Below, in pieces: positions 33,745 through 42,917 of a stretch of 64,000 nt of DNA. The stretch is taken from positions 1 through 64,000 of the forward strand of contig CAYRHN010000017.1 of NCBI GenBank assembly GCA_964424115.1, given 5' to 3'. The position numbers and the translations under genes are program-made. The stretch is from CAYRHN01 sp964424115. GTDB lineage: Bacteria > Chloroflexota > Anaerolineae > Anaerolineales > Anaerolineaceae. How positions within the stretch are numbered: the first letter of the stretch is position 1; every line of letters begins with the position of its first letter. The notes beneath the pieces are model-generated. The model was not told the DNA's origin and searched no databases. It was given only the letters and a program-made list of their open reading frames with translations.

Positions 33745-35379
33745 CTAATCCAGTTCGCGGTAGAGATACAGCTCGCCGCGTTTGAAACCGCGCGCCTCAT
33801 AATATTTGCGCGTGCCGATCGCCGCGATGACCGCCAGGCGGTGGAAGCCCGCCGCGCGGGCGCGCTCTTCGGCCACCTGCAGCAGGCGCGTGCCCAGCCC
33901 CACATGCTGGGCAGCCCCGCGCTGCTCTCCGCCCACTGGCAGGGATTGCCCGTACACATGCACCTCGCGGATCAAGGCTGCCCCTTCCAGGTCAGGCATC
34001 TCGCGGGCCAGTTGATGGGGATCCTCCGGCAGGGAGAGGCGCAAGTATCCAGCCAGGCGGTCTTGCGGGGTGACAAAGGAGAGGAAATGTTCCTCGGCCT
34101 TGGCAGGGGCATAGACCAGGTCGTCCAGGCGCAGCTCCTCCGGGCGCACCGCCTCACCGCGCACCTCGCGGCAGCGCACGCAGCGGCAGGCCTGCCCGCG
34201 CCGGGCCAGCTCGGCCAACGCATCCTGACGCAGGCTGGTGCGCCGGTTGCCGTCCACCACATGCGTGGAGGGGATGTCGCGAATGACGCGGTTCACCCGG
34301 CAATAGGCCGGGATGAGCGGCTTGATATCGGCGATCAGCCCGACCAGTTCCTCGGTGGAATAGGGGCGGTACTTGCCAAGCTGCCAGATGCGGTACAGCT
34401 CGGAATTCGCCAGCAGTTGGGTCGGGTAGATCTTGATCTCGTCCGGACAGTAACCCTGCCACAGACGGGCAAAATCAGCCCGGTCGGATTCCAGCGTGGC
34501 GCCCAGCAGGTTAGGCATCCAGTGCAACACGATCTTAAACCCGGCCGCGCGCAGCAGGGCGCAGGCACGCAGGGTTTGCTCGCTGGTGTGTCCACGCCGG
34601 TTAAGCTCTAAAATGCGGTCGTCCAGGCTTTGCGCGCCCATTTGCAGCTTGGTCACCCCCAGGCGGCGCAGCCAGGTCAGCTCGCGCGGGTTGATCGCGT
34701 CCGGGCGGGTTTCCACCACCAGGCCCACGTTGCGGTGGTCGGCGGTCTCATTCTCGTTGTGCAGTTCGGACAAATATTCCAGAATCGAGTCAGTTTCTCC
34801 CACCGGGCGCCGCTCGCGCCCGTTCAGCGCCTCAAAGCAGCCCTGCATGAACCCGGCCTGGTAACGGTGCGGGTAAGCGCTCCACGTTCCGCCCAGGATG
34901 AGCAGTTCCACCTTATCGGTCGGGTGGCCCACGTCCTCCAGCGCCTGCAGGCGGTTGCTGACCTGCGCATAGGGGTCAAAGGCGTTCTGCAGCGCCCGCC
35001 GCGCGCCCGGCTCATCTGAGAGATAGCTCTTGGGCATGCGCGACTCGGTTGGGCAAAAAATGCAATCCCCCGGGCAAGGATATTCTTCGGTCAATACGGT
35101 CACCGTGGTCACCCCCGAGAGGGTGCGCACCGGCTTCATGCGGATGCGCGCCAGCAAGGCCGGGTCAGGCTGCCATTCGCCGCTGCCGACCAGTTGCTTA
35201 TAGGCCGCCACCAGGATATGCTTGGGCAGGTATCCGCCGCCCGGCTGGGGATAGCGGCGCATAGCGTGCTGCACATCCCGCCCCTGGCGGATCTCCTCCA
35301 GCACCAGGCGGGCAGACTGCATCTGCCTGGCGCTGTAGCGGCGCTTTTCCAGCCATTCCTGTGCGCTCTCGTCAGACAC
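33745..35379 (-). CDS. elp3: Elp3-family radical SAM/acetyltransferase (tRNA U34 modification)
   Basis: Elp3 makes the 5-carboxymethyl-type modification on wobble uridine from acetyl-CoA. The 544-aa protein has a radical-SAM cluster motif CPGDCIFC (C102, C106, C109), SYLSDEPGARRALQNAFDPY after it, and a C-terminal GNAT domain (VGLGTRLLQVAEERARAAGF near 505-525). I chose the GTG at 35379, which has GGAGGAGC upstream and overlaps the stop of the HD gene by 8 nt. The frame continues upstream to an ATG inside that gene. Stand-alone Elp3 proteins are known from Dehalococcoides, consistent with Chloroflexota. Confidence 0.93.
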   Translation of the reverse strand: MSDESAQEWLEKRRYSARQMQSARLVLEEIRQGRDVQHAMRRYPQPGGGYLPKHILVAAYKQLVGSGEWQPDPALLARIRMKPVRTLSGVTTVTVLTEEYPCPGDCIFCPTESRMPKSYLSDEPGARRALQNAFDPYAQVSNRLQALEDVGHPTDKVELLILGGTWSAYPHRYQAGFMQGCFEALNGRERRPVGETDSILEYLSELHNENETADHRNVGLVVETRPDAINPRELTWLRRLGVTKLQMGAQSLDDRILELNRRGHTSEQTLRACALLRAAGFKIVLHWMPNLLGATLESDRADFARLWQGYCPDEIKIYPTQLLANSELYRIWQLGKYRPYSTEELVGLIADIKPLIPAYCRVNRVIRDIPSTHVVDGNRRTSLRQDALAELARRGQACRCVRCREVRGEAVRPEELRLDDLVYAPAKAEEHFLSFVTPQDRLAGYLRLSLPEDPHQLAREMPDLEGAALIREVHVYGQSLPVGGEQRGAAQHVGLGTRLLQVAEERARAAGFHRLAVIAAIGTRKYYEARGFKRGELYLYRELD

Positions 35380-35827
35380 GGCCCAGCTCCTCCAGCGTGT
35401 GCCGGGTGCGTGCATCAGCTTCCTCAGCGCCCGCATGATACAGGTAATGCTGCAGCCGGTCGGCATCCTTGAGCAATTCGTCGAAGGGTTCGTCCACCTG
35501 CTCCTTCAGGCTGTGCACCGCAATGGCGTGGCAGACCTGTTCGATCTCCATCGGGCCGAATTCTCCCGAATCCTCCAGCATGCGCCAGGCCTCGATCGCG
35601 CTCAGGCGGGCGTGGTCGGTGGGGTCGTTGACCTTGTAATTCCAGATGTCGTGCAGCATTCCGGCTGTGGCTGCCAGTTCCATATTCAGCCCGCGGCGCA
35701 GCGCCAGCAAGGCCGCGGTGGCCGACACACCGTATAAATGCACAAAACCGCAGCGGCCTTCTTCGATGTCCGGCTGCGTGCGGCAAATCTCATCCACGAT
35801 CTGGCGGATCTTTTCCAGGCGGTGCAT
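35372..35827 (-). CDS. HD-domain phosphohydrolase-like protein
   Basis: The 151-aa product shows an HD-type pattern: a His in GFVHLYGVS, LHDIWNYK with the H-D pair, a second His in ICHAIAVHS-like VCHAIAVHSLKE, and an Asp in LLKDADRLQHYL. These are the four metal-ligand positions of small HD hydrolases. The ATG at 35827 (AAAGGA upstream) is preferred over an upstream ATG with no ribosome site. It is coupled to elp3 by an 8-nt overlap. Substrate unknown. Confidence 0.85.
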   Translation of the reverse strand: MHRLEKIRQIVDEICRTQPDIEEGRCGFVHLYGVSATAALLALRRGLNMELAATAGMLHDIWNYKVNDPTDHARLSAIEAWRMLEDSGEFGPMEIEQVCHAIAVHSLKEQVDEPFDELLKDADRLQHYLYHAGAEEADARTRHTLEELGRV

Positions 35828-35928
35828 GGCGTTTTCCTTTCCCCCTGGATTATAACAAAGAAAAAGGGTGTTATTCGCACGCTTCACGAGCGAATAACAC
35901 CCCATCCATAGATCAAAGCAAATTTAGG

Positions 35929-36696
35929 TCAGGGCTTGGGCGGTTCCGGCGGCTTCTGCGGCGGGTACTGGGGGTACTGCGGCTGCTGCGGCTGCTGCGG
36001 ATACTGCGGCTGCTGCGGATACTGCGGCTGCTGCGGGTATTGCGGCTGCTGCGGATACTGCGGCTGCTGCGGGTATTGCCCCTGCGGCGGATACTGGCCC
36101 TGCTGGGGCGGATATTGGCCTTGCTGCGGCGGGTACTGGCCCTGCTGGGGCGGGTAACCGTACTGCTGCGGGTAGGCCGGGCGCGCGGCAAATGCTTCGG
36201 GATGCAGCTTGCGGAATTCCTGGAAGTTGAGCACCCCGCCCACCGCGATGGCAATGAAGCCGATCAGGCCGATGAAGAAGCCCAACCCCGGCCCCAGTGC
36301 GGCAGTGCCAATGCCAAGGCCGCTCGTGCCGCCGGCCGCAATGACATAGACCAGGATGCTGAAGAGCACCCCTGCCCCGCCCAGCGCCATCACCACAATG
36401 GTGCCGATCTTGTCCAATTGCTTGTTACGGAAGTAGAGATAGAAGAAGACCGCCACTGCCACCAGGATGGCAATGTTGAGCAGTTGGAAAATCAAAGTAC
36501 CGGCGTTGACGCCCATGATCGAGAAACCGCTGGCGCTGAAGATAAAGCCTTTGGTATCCAGACCGCCCAAATTGACCACTGCCCAGGCCATCAACAGGCT
36601 CAAAAGAGCCACGATCCATCCGAGGGCAATGATCAACCAGCCTTTGGTCAGCGAGCTGACCTGCTGATTGATTCGTTGAAATTGCGCAGCATTCAT
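35929..36696 (-). CDS. Membrane protein with Pro/Gln/Tyr repeat tail
   Basis: The 255-aa protein has four membrane helices in the first 155 residues and a long cytoplasmic or surface tail. The tail is built from YPPQQGQ (three copies) then PQYPQQ (about five copies), with matching tandem repeats in the DNA at about 35960-36160. The ATG at 36696 has AAAGGA at good spacing; an upstream TTG is less likely. The tail resembles those on the products ending at 37331 and 37565. Function unknown. Confidence 0.85.
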   Translation of the reverse strand: MNAAQFQRINQQVSSLTKGWLIIALGWIVALLSLLMAWAVVNLGGLDTKGFIFSASGFSIMGVNAGTLIFQLLNIAILVAVAVFFYLYFRNKQLDKIGTIVVMALGGAGVLFSILVYVIAAGGTSGLGIGTAALGPGLGFFIGLIGFIAIAVGGVLNFQEFRKLHPEAFAARPAYPQQYGYPPQQGQYPPQQGQYPPQQGQYPPQGQYPQQPQYPQQPQYPQQPQYPQQPQYPQQPQQPQYPQYPPQKPPEPPKP

Positions 36697-36728
36697 AGCA
36701 AATCCTTTCTTTGACAAAGATAATCGAC

Positions 36729-37334
36729 CTATCGGGAAGTTGTTTTAAATTGTACCACCATTCCAACGAGCGCCAAACCGCCCCAGGCCAGTAGATACGG
36801 CAGCAGTTGTTCGCTCGCCATGCCGCTGCCCATGATCAACTGATCCAGGCCGGCATTTTTGTGCAGCACCAGCTGGCTGCCGCCCTGCACAATGCCGTAG
36901 GCGCCCGCCACAGCGGTGGAGAAGATCAGCAGCGGCGCCTCCAGCTTGAGCGCCAGCAGGCCGGTGATCACCGCACCCAGCGCCCCCACCGCGATGGAGG
37001 TCTGGCCGTTACTGATCAACTGGTAGCCGTACCAGGCCGCCAGCGCGCCCCCCGCCGCGCCGGAGAGGAACACCACCAGCTTGAAGAGCGGCACCACCAG
37101 CAGGCTGCCCACCAACGCCCCCGCCACCAGACCCACCAGCAGGTAACCGATCAGCTCGGGGGTCATGTTGGAAAGGCTCGGGTCGAGGACGAAACGCAGC
37201 AGGATCATCACCGCCACCCCGCCCACGATCGCCCCCCACAGACGCAGCAATTTCTTGAACAGGCGGTAGCCGCTGAAACACACTGCCAGCCCGCCCACCA
37301 AAAGCAACGCCGCGATCAGGGTATCCATGATCAA
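36729..37334 (-). CDS. DUF4203-like polytopic membrane protein
   Basis: The 201-aa product has seven to eight hydrophobic helices rich in Gly/Ala/Leu (GALVGSLLVVPLFKLVVFLSGAAGGALAAW) and no soluble domain, an architecture like DUF4203. It overlaps the upstream small membrane gene by 4 nt (ATGA). Function unknown; the clustering with Pro/Gln-tailed proteins suggests a shared membrane complex. Confidence 0.8.
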   Translation of the reverse strand: MIMDTLIAALLLVGGLAVCFSGYRLFKKLLRLWGAIVGGVAVMILLRFVLDPSLSNMTPELIGYLLVGLVAGALVGSLLVVPLFKLVVFLSGAAGGALAAWYGYQLISNGQTSIAVGALGAVITGLLALKLEAPLLIFSTAVAGAYGIVQGGSQLVLHKNAGLDQLIMGSGMASEQLLPYLLAWGGLALVGMVVQFKTTSR

Positions 37335-37546
37335 TGCGCTGCGGGAGGATTATCCGGAGGGTTGCCCGCCGGTGGATATTGCGGATACTGTCCCGGCTGC
37401 GCGTATTGCGCGCGGCTGCGGCGCAGCACAAACGCCACCACCGCCACGATGATCAGCGCCACAACGACGATCAGGACCGGCAGCAGCCATCCGTTGGCCG
37501 CCGCAGCGCTCTGCTGGGCAATTTCCGGGGTTGATTGAATCACCAT
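37331..37546 (-). CDS. Small single-helix protein with Pro/Tyr tail
   Basis: The 71-aa product has a single membrane helix (WLLPVLIVVVALIIVAVVAFVL) followed by basic residues and a short tail (QYAQPGQYPQYPPAGNPPDNPPAAH). The helix and tail closely resemble the C-terminus of the LppM-like lipoprotein at 37565-38470, suggesting duplication of that end. AAGGA site at good spacing. Confidence 0.78.
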   Translation of the reverse strand: MVIQSTPEIAQQSAAAANGWLLPVLIVVVALIIVAVVAFVLRRSRAQYAQPGQYPQYPPAGNPPDNPPAAH

Positions 37547-37564
37547 AACAGGGTCCTTTCGATA

Positions 37565-38470
37565 CTAACTGGCCGGAGGAAGGTTTTCCGGAGGATTACC
37601 CGCCGGGGGTTCTACGGTGGAAGGCGCAGGCGGGACCGGAGGTTGGGGGTACTGGGGATACTGCGGATACTGGCCTTGCGGAGGGTATTGCGGATACTGC
37701 CCTTGCGGAGGGTATTGCGGGGCCTGTACAGCCGCCGCTACCGGGGCCGGCGCAGCCTTTCGGCGGCGCAGCAGCACAAACAACACCACCGCCAGGATGA
37801 TCAGCACCACCGCGATGATGATCACCGGCAGCAGCCAGCCGGGGGTGCCGGGGGTCAGGCTGTATTCCAGGCTCATCTCGATCGGCTGGTTCTTCAACAT
37901 CATATCCGACATGGGCACTTTCCACTCGGCCACATTCCCGTTATTGGTGCCGTTGGTGCTCACCACGCTGGGGACATGGATGCGCGTCGTCCAATACTTA
38001 TCCTTGAACATCGACTCCATCATCTTCTGCGTGTCGGCGTCCATCGTATCCAATCCGCCGCCCGTTCCGGCCACGGTCTGGACCAGCTTAAAGTTGCCGT
38101 TGTCCAGCTTGGTCAGGCTGATGTCAGTGTTCAGGCTCTGATCGGTGCTGCCGCCCGGGTTGGCGATATACTGCTCAAAGCTGTCCACGCTGAACTCCAC
38201 TACGATATGCTTCAGGTCACCTTCTTCGTAAGTGCGCGTGGTCACATCCTTATACAGCCCGGAACCCTCAAACTGATTGCTGAATTCCGCCAGCGGGTCG
38301 CTGCCGGAACCGGCCATATCCAGCAACGATTTGGACATCCCCATATCAATGCTGATCTTGGCTGAGCCGTCGGTATTGACCCACATTTCCTGGGTCACGC
38401 TGAAACAGCCGGAAAGCAGCAGGCTGGTCAGCAGCAACACAACCATCAAATACAACGTGCGTTTCTTCAT
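37565..38470 (-). CDS. LppM-like lipoprotein with C-terminal helix and Pro/Gln tail
   Basis: The 301-aa protein has a lipobox (LLLSGC), then an extracytoplasmic domain starting FSVTQEMWVNTDGSAKISIDMGMSK, reminiscent of LppM/DUF3153 domains. Near 207-228 a membrane helix (WLLPVIIIAVVLIILAVVLFVLL) precedes a basic patch and the tail QYPPQGQYPQYPPQGQYPQ. Two membrane attachments (lipid and helix) are predicted. AGGAG upstream of the ATG. Confidence 0.82.
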   Translation of the reverse strand: MKKRTLYLMVVLLLTSLLLSGCFSVTQEMWVNTDGSAKISIDMGMSKSLLDMAGSGSDPLAEFSNQFEGSGLYKDVTTRTYEEGDLKHIVVEFSVDSFEQYIANPGGSTDQSLNTDISLTKLDNGNFKLVQTVAGTGGGLDTMDADTQKMMESMFKDKYWTTRIHVPSVVSTNGTNNGNVAEWKVPMSDMMLKNQPIEMSLEYSLTPGTPGWLLPVIIIAVVLIILAVVLFVLLRRRKAAPAPVAAAVQAPQYPPQGQYPQYPPQGQYPQYPQYPQPPVPPAPSTVEPPAGNPPENLPPAS

Positions 38471-38502
38471 GTTCGATACTCCTGTTCGTGTGGGATGGTG
38501 GA

Positions 38503-38865
38503 TTACTTGAGCCGCTTGCCCAAGAAGATGCCGATCAGCAGTCCGAAGACGGCCGCCAGCAGCACATTTTTGACATTGGTGATGGGCAGAAAAGTGGTCC
38601 CCTCGGGGGTGATCTCCAGAACGCCCAGCGGGGTGACGATGCCGCCCGCGCCGCCGCCCTCGCCTTCACCTCCCTGGGAGGCCGGGGTTTCTCCTCCCTC
38701 CGCCTGAGAGGGGCCGTTTCCAAAGCCGCCGCCCAAGCCGTAAGCCACCCGCGCCACGGGGATGATCATCCGCCCGTCGCGTTCGATCGGGTCGCCGTAG
38801 ACATTCTTGATCGTCATCGTTTTCTCGATGCGGTCAGCGATCGTTTGCATAAAACCGTATTTCAT
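38503..38865 (-). CDS. GerW/YtfJ-family protein
   Basis: The 120-aa product follows the GerW (YtfJ) pattern: VYGDPIERDGRMIIPVARV, a Gly-rich centre, GGIVTPLGVLEITPEGTTFLPI. Then comes a C-terminal hydrophobic helix (LLAAVFGLLIGIFLG) that Bacillus YtfJ lacks. In Bacillus it is a sporulation/germination protein. Here the context is a membrane-protein cluster with no sporulation genes in view, so the role is unclear. Strong AAGGAG site. Confidence 0.85.
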   Translation of the reverse strand: MKYGFMQTIADRIEKTMTIKNVYGDPIERDGRMIIPVARVAYGLGGGFGNGPSQAEGGETPASQGGEGEGGGAGGIVTPLGVLEITPEGTTFLPITNVKNVLLAAVFGLLIGIFLGKRLK

Positions 38866-38920
38866 GGGGAAATCTCCTTATAAAATATTATACGGAAAAA
38901 TCCCTCAAAAACAAACTGTT

Positions 38921-40501
38921 TTACGGTATCGGCTTGAGCGGTTGGCGCAGATCGAACAACACAAAACGCTCGCCCTGCATCACCACCGGATAATAGCCAT
39001 ACAGGATCTCTTTCAAATACGGCTGGGCATCGAATTCGCTCAACAGCGTTACCAGGAAATAATCGTAGCCCTCTGTATTGGTCAGGAAGGTCTGCCAGTT
39101 CTCCTCGGAGAGCACGCTCAGGTCAGACGGGCGCCCGCTCAACTCGTTCATCGCAAAATCAAATGAATACGGATAATGGGCAACAAACCGCCAGCCGAAA
39201 ACGTTCATCCGCCCGTTATAGTCTTCCAGCAAACCGATATACTTGCCGTCGTTGGGCAGTTGCGCCGACAGATCCTTCCAAAAGGCAGGTTCTTGGCTGT
39301 AGTCCACATCGTGGATCTCCTTGCGGGCAAAGAGGGCCGCATCTGCCATTCCAACCAGCAGCACCGCAGCGGTCAGGATGCGCCAACCCACCCCCTGCTG
39401 CGAAAGCCGGGAAAGCAGCAGCGCCGCCCCTGCCGCCAGAGATAGCGCCACGATCGGCACCAGGTACAGGTTGTAATAAATATGCGAAGTGATCAGTGAG
39501 GGCACGGTCAGCCCTTCCAGGATATAACCCAACCACAACCCTACCACCAGCCAGCGCTGGCTGCCTTTCAGCAGCATCAACGAAAGCACCGCCAGGATGA
39601 TGAAGGGCAGATTGAACAGTTCGCCCAGCTTGTGCAGCCAGCTCAAGTAAAAGAGCGGGTTCAGCAACATGCGCAGGAAAGGCAGCGACCAGGTTTCCAG
39701 GTATCCGGCTGAAGCGCCGGGGATCAGGAAAAGATAATACACCGCCGGGATCAAGGCGCCAATCCCCACCACAGCCCGCAGCTGCCGGTTCTTCAGGGCG
39801 GCCTTCCACCCCCAGGAAGAGACTAAAAAGAACAACATCCCCATCGCAATGGGGTAGACGGCGAAAACCTTGACCAGGATCGACAACCCCAGCGAGACTG
39901 CTGCCGCGATGGCCCATTTCCACTGCCGGCCCTCCACCCAGCGGAAGGCAGCGTACAGGCCCATCAACAGGAACATCACCAGCATCGGTTCCGGCAGGAA
40001 AGTACGGCTGTGTGTGTTGGCAAAGGGCAGGAACAGATAAAAAGCCAGCGCTACCAGCCCTCCGTCGGCGGAGGTCATCCGGCGCGCCAACCCAAACAAG
40101 GCCAGCCCGCCTACCATCCAGAAGAGGATGCTGTACACCCGCGCCACCCACAGATACTCCCCACCCAGCACCAGGTAGGTGCGCGCCACCAGCCCCTCAA
40201 AAAGCTGCGGCTCCAGCGTGGAAAAGACCACCCCCAGGTAATGCGCCTGGGATTGCACCTGCGGGTCGGCGTCTGGCAGTAAGTCGTAGTAGATCTGGCG
40301 CGCCACAGCCACCGAGCGTAGCTGGCGCCAGGCATGCACATCCAGCGGCGGCTGGGTCAGGTCCGAAAAGCGCAGCAGCGCTCCGCCAAGGAACACCACC
40401 GCCAGCACCAGCAATTCGATCCAGCGTCTGCGTCCAAAGAAGGTATGTGAAGCAGGAATTGGAAAAAGATCAGGCGCCGGTAGGTTTTGATTTGGTTCCA
40501 T
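38921..40501 (-). CDS. GT39/PMT-type glycosyltransferase-like membrane protein
   Basis: The 526-aa product has about eleven membrane helices. The first loop holds DLTQPPLDVHAWRQLRSVAVARQIYYD, matching the ArnT/PMT-like pattern where an Asp and basic residues bind the lipid-linked sugar. A soluble C-terminal domain of about 120 residues follows. It probably transfers a sugar from a polyprenyl phosphate outside the membrane. GAGG upstream of the ATG. The acceptor is unknown. Confidence 0.82.
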   Translation of the reverse strand: MEPNQNLPAPDLFPIPASHTFFGRRRWIELLVLAVVFLGGALLRFSDLTQPPLDVHAWRQLRSVAVARQIYYDLLPDADPQVQSQAHYLGVVFSTLEPQLFEGLVARTYLVLGGEYLWVARVYSILFWMVGGLALFGLARRMTSADGGLVALAFYLFLPFANTHSRTFLPEPMLVMFLLMGLYAAFRWVEGRQWKWAIAAAVSLGLSILVKVFAVYPIAMGMLFFLVSSWGWKAALKNRQLRAVVGIGALIPAVYYLFLIPGASAGYLETWSLPFLRMLLNPLFYLSWLHKLGELFNLPFIILAVLSLMLLKGSQRWLVVGLWLGYILEGLTVPSLITSHIYYNLYLVPIVALSLAAGAALLLSRLSQQGVGWRILTAAVLLVGMADAALFARKEIHDVDYSQEPAFWKDLSAQLPNDGKYIGLLEDYNGRMNVFGWRFVAHYPYSFDFAMNELSGRPSDLSVLSEENWQTFLTNTEGYDYFLVTLLSEFDAQPYLKEILYGYYPVVMQGERFVLFDLRQPLKPIP

Positions 40502-40570
40502 GCCAACCTCGGGGAGGGATTTTACCCGATTATAACATCTCCCCGGATGGTTCCTGCGGTCAAAAATGCA

Positions 40571-40610
40571 GGTAGAAGCCGCCCCGCCTGCAAGCGGAGC
40601 AGCTTCTACC
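40571..40610 (-). terminator. Hairpin after the DUF4342 gene
   Basis: GGTAGAAGC (40571-40579) and GCTTCTACC (40602-40610) form a perfect 9-bp stem with a large inner loop. On the minus strand it is followed after a few bases by TTTTT. Plausible but imperfect terminator 12 nt after the stop at 40623. Confidence 0.6.
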
Positions 40611-40622
40611 GGTTGGATGAGC

Positions 40623-40892
40623 TTACTCGGTCTTTTCGACCACGATGGTCAGGTTTGCGGCCAGCGCGGCGATGGCGCCCAGGGCTGCCCACACCGGCAG
40701 GAACAGCGCACCCACCACGCCCAGGGTCAGCGGGATCTCGATCAGCACTTTGCCCTCATCGTTCTTAACGATGATACGTCGAATATTGCCTTCTTTGATC
40801 AGTTCCTTGACCTTGGTGATCAGGTCTTCTCCACGCACGTGAAATTCTTCCTGGTGGGAAGAAGGATTCGGGTTGGTAGATTGGTCGGTCAT
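40623..40892 (-). CDS. DUF4342 small membrane protein
   Basis: The 89-aa product matches the DUF4342 pattern: a short helical region with EDLITKVKELIKEGNIRRIIVKNDEGKVLIEIPLTLGVVGA leading into a hydrophobic helix (VGALFLPVWAALGAIAALAANLTIVVE). AAGGAG site. Function of the family is unknown. Confidence 0.87.
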   Translation of the reverse strand: MTDQSTNPNPSSHQEEFHVRGEDLITKVKELIKEGNIRRIIVKNDEGKVLIEIPLTLGVVGALFLPVWAALGAIAALAANLTIVVEKTE

Positions 40893-40966
40893 AGTTCAGT
40901 CTCCTTATCAATTATTCTACATACATATACGCATCACTGGCTCTCAGGTTGCATATCCAATTTCCC

Positions 40967-41365
40967 CTACACCCGCTCGATCAGCACCCGCTCTGGCCCA
41001 ATCTCCAGCCGCCAGTGCCCGCGCGAGCCAAAATTGTAGACCACTTCCAGCGATTCGCGCCCACGCTGGACATGCTCCAGTTTCATCGGACGCAGGAAGG
41101 CAAAGCTCATGATCTCGCCGTCCCATTCGCCCTGTTCCTCTGCGTTGTAACCGTCCGGCGGGTCGTACACCACCTGGCTGTCGGTTTCATTCAGCAGCAG
41201 GCGCAGGACCGCCTCTGGCACGTCGCTGTTGAGCAGCAAGTTGGCGCTGGCGTTGCGGTCGATCTCCGCTGCCAGCTCGGCCTCGCTCTGCTCCCACTGC
41301 ACCGGCGCCCAGACGGGCGGCAGTTCGTTGGCTTGCATTAATTCGGGGTCGATGACACCGGGCAT
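40967..41365 (-). CDS. Uncharacterised acidic cytoplasmic protein
   Basis: The 132-aa product begins at the ATG at 41365, which has a perfect AGGAGG upstream; the frame extends further but without a ribosome site. It has no signal, membrane helix or recognised motif. The C-terminal half (LEVVYNFGSRGHWRLEIGPERVLIERV) looks beta-rich. Function unknown. Confidence 0.75.
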   Translation of the reverse strand: MPGVIDPELMQANELPPVWAPVQWEQSEAELAAEIDRNASANLLLNSDVPEAVLRLLLNETDSQVVYDPPDGYNAEEQGEWDGEIMSFAFLRPMKLEHVQRGRESLEVVYNFGSRGHWRLEIGPERVLIERV

Positions 41366-41565
41366 GAAAAAACCTCCTGGGTAATGGGAATGGGATATTT
41401 CCATTATAACGCAGGGTCAGCGAGTGCGGTCTTCGATCTCCCAGGCGTGATCCAGCGCATGCCAGGCAGCGCGGCGGATGTACCCTCCATTTTGATTTGG
41501 CAAAAAACCCATTTTCGTCTATACTAAAACCTGCACCCCTTCACACCCCATCATGGAGTAAGCCT

Positions 41566-42909
41566 ATGAATTTCTTCGATGCCGTTTGCCTGCTGGCAGC
41601 TGTCCTCATCGTTGGACTTTTCATTTTCGCCTGGATCACGCTCAAATTGACGGAACCGGCCCGCCTGAAGGCCAAAAAAGATGTGCCGGGACTGATCAAA
41701 CAGCTCAACGTGGCCGCCGTACCGCGCGCAAAAGCCGCCGCCGAAGCCCTGGGCGAGGTGGGCGATGCCCGCGCCGTCATGCCGCTGACGGACATGCTTA
41801 CCAGCAAAGAAACCAATCTGCGCATGGCTGCGGCCAATTCCCTTGGGCAGATCGGCGATGCACGCGCTGTTCCCCCACTGGCAGGGTTGGTCTCGCACCC
41901 CGATCCTGCGCTGCGCAACACTGGCGAAGCCTCGCTGCTTCACCTGGCTCAACAGATCGAATCCAATCCGCCCCCGCCCACCGAAACACAGGCCGCCGCC
42001 ATCCAAGCCCTGCTGCCCTTGCTGCGCAGCCCCAACCGGGCTATTGCCGGCAGCGCGGCCGCCGGGTTGGCCACCTGCGCCTGGCAGCCAAGCGGAGAAA
42101 AGGCCGCCTGGTTCTACGCCGTCCGCGAGGATTGGGAGGCCTGCGTGCGTCTGGGCGCGGAGGCGGTCGAGGCGTTGGAATTCTGGCTGGCGCACTGGCG
42201 TATCAGTTCGCGCGAATCCGAAGCCGTGCAGACCATCGCGCGCATTGGCGGCCCGCGCGCGGCGGATTTCTTTGCCCGCCAGCTCACCACCCGCACGCCG
42301 GAAGCCCCCGCCGAGAAACTCATCCAGGCCGCTGTGCGCCAGGCGCTGCCGGAATACTGCCCGGCGCTGGTGGAACCCCTCCTGCGCCACTTTGACGAAC
42401 CCGCACGTGCACAAAGCGGTCCGCCGCTGGACGTGCTGGTGCCGCTGGTACGCATCGAACTGGCCCACCCGGGGCGCGTCCTGCCTGCCGTTCAGGAACT
42501 TGCCCAAAGCCGACAACCCTATTACCAGCGAGCTGCGGCAGCTTTCACCCCTGCCTTGCAAGCCCCGCTCCTGGCGCGCCTGCGCTCGCCTGAGGCCGAA
42601 GTACGCCGCCAGGCATTGGACGAACTGGCGCTGGGGAATGCGTTCCCCTTCAGCACCTACGAGGCAGCTGTTTTCTGCAATCTGCTCAGCGACCCGGATT
42701 ACACTGTCTTTACCTGGCGGGAAGCCGGGGAAAGCATGCACGGCGGGGATGGGCGCGAGACGCAGGAGCATGAATACAGCAAGGTGGATTATCCCCTGCG
42801 CGTGCTGACCCGCACCGTCCTGCAAAAGGAAATGCCGCTCCTCGATCCGCATCTGCGCAAGTTCATGGAAGAGGCGGTCGTCCGCGCCGATTACCAGTCG
42901 ATCCGTTAG
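41566..42909 (+). CDS. Membrane-anchored HEAT-repeat protein
   Basis: The 447-aa protein has one N-terminal membrane helix (about 7-28) followed by HEAT repeats, clearest in EALGEVGDARAVMPLTDMLTSKETNLRMAAANSLGQIGDARAVPPLAGLV. Further degenerate helical repeats continue to about residue 390. Such proteins usually serve as binding scaffolds. ATG at 41566 chosen from the GGAG 9 nt upstream; a TATACT -10-like hexamer is at about 41520. Confidence 0.85.
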   Translation: MNFFDAVCLLAAVLIVGLFIFAWITLKLTEPARLKAKKDVPGLIKQLNVAAVPRAKAAAEALGEVGDARAVMPLTDMLTSKETNLRMAAANSLGQIGDARAVPPLAGLVSHPDPALRNTGEASLLHLAQQIESNPPPPTETQAAAIQALLPLLRSPNRAIAGSAAAGLATCAWQPSGEKAAWFYAVREDWEACVRLGAEAVEALEFWLAHWRISSRESEAVQTIARIGGPRAADFFARQLTTRTPEAPAEKLIQAAVRQALPEYCPALVEPLLRHFDEPARAQSGPPLDVLVPLVRIELAHPGRVLPAVQELAQSRQPYYQRAAAAFTPALQAPLLARLRSPEAEVRRQALDELALGNAFPFSTYEAAVFCNLLSDPDYTVFTWREAGESMHGGDGRETQEHEYSKVDYPLRVLTRTVLQKEMPLLDPHLRKFMEEAVVRADYQSIR

Positions 42910-42917
42910 TTCTTCTT

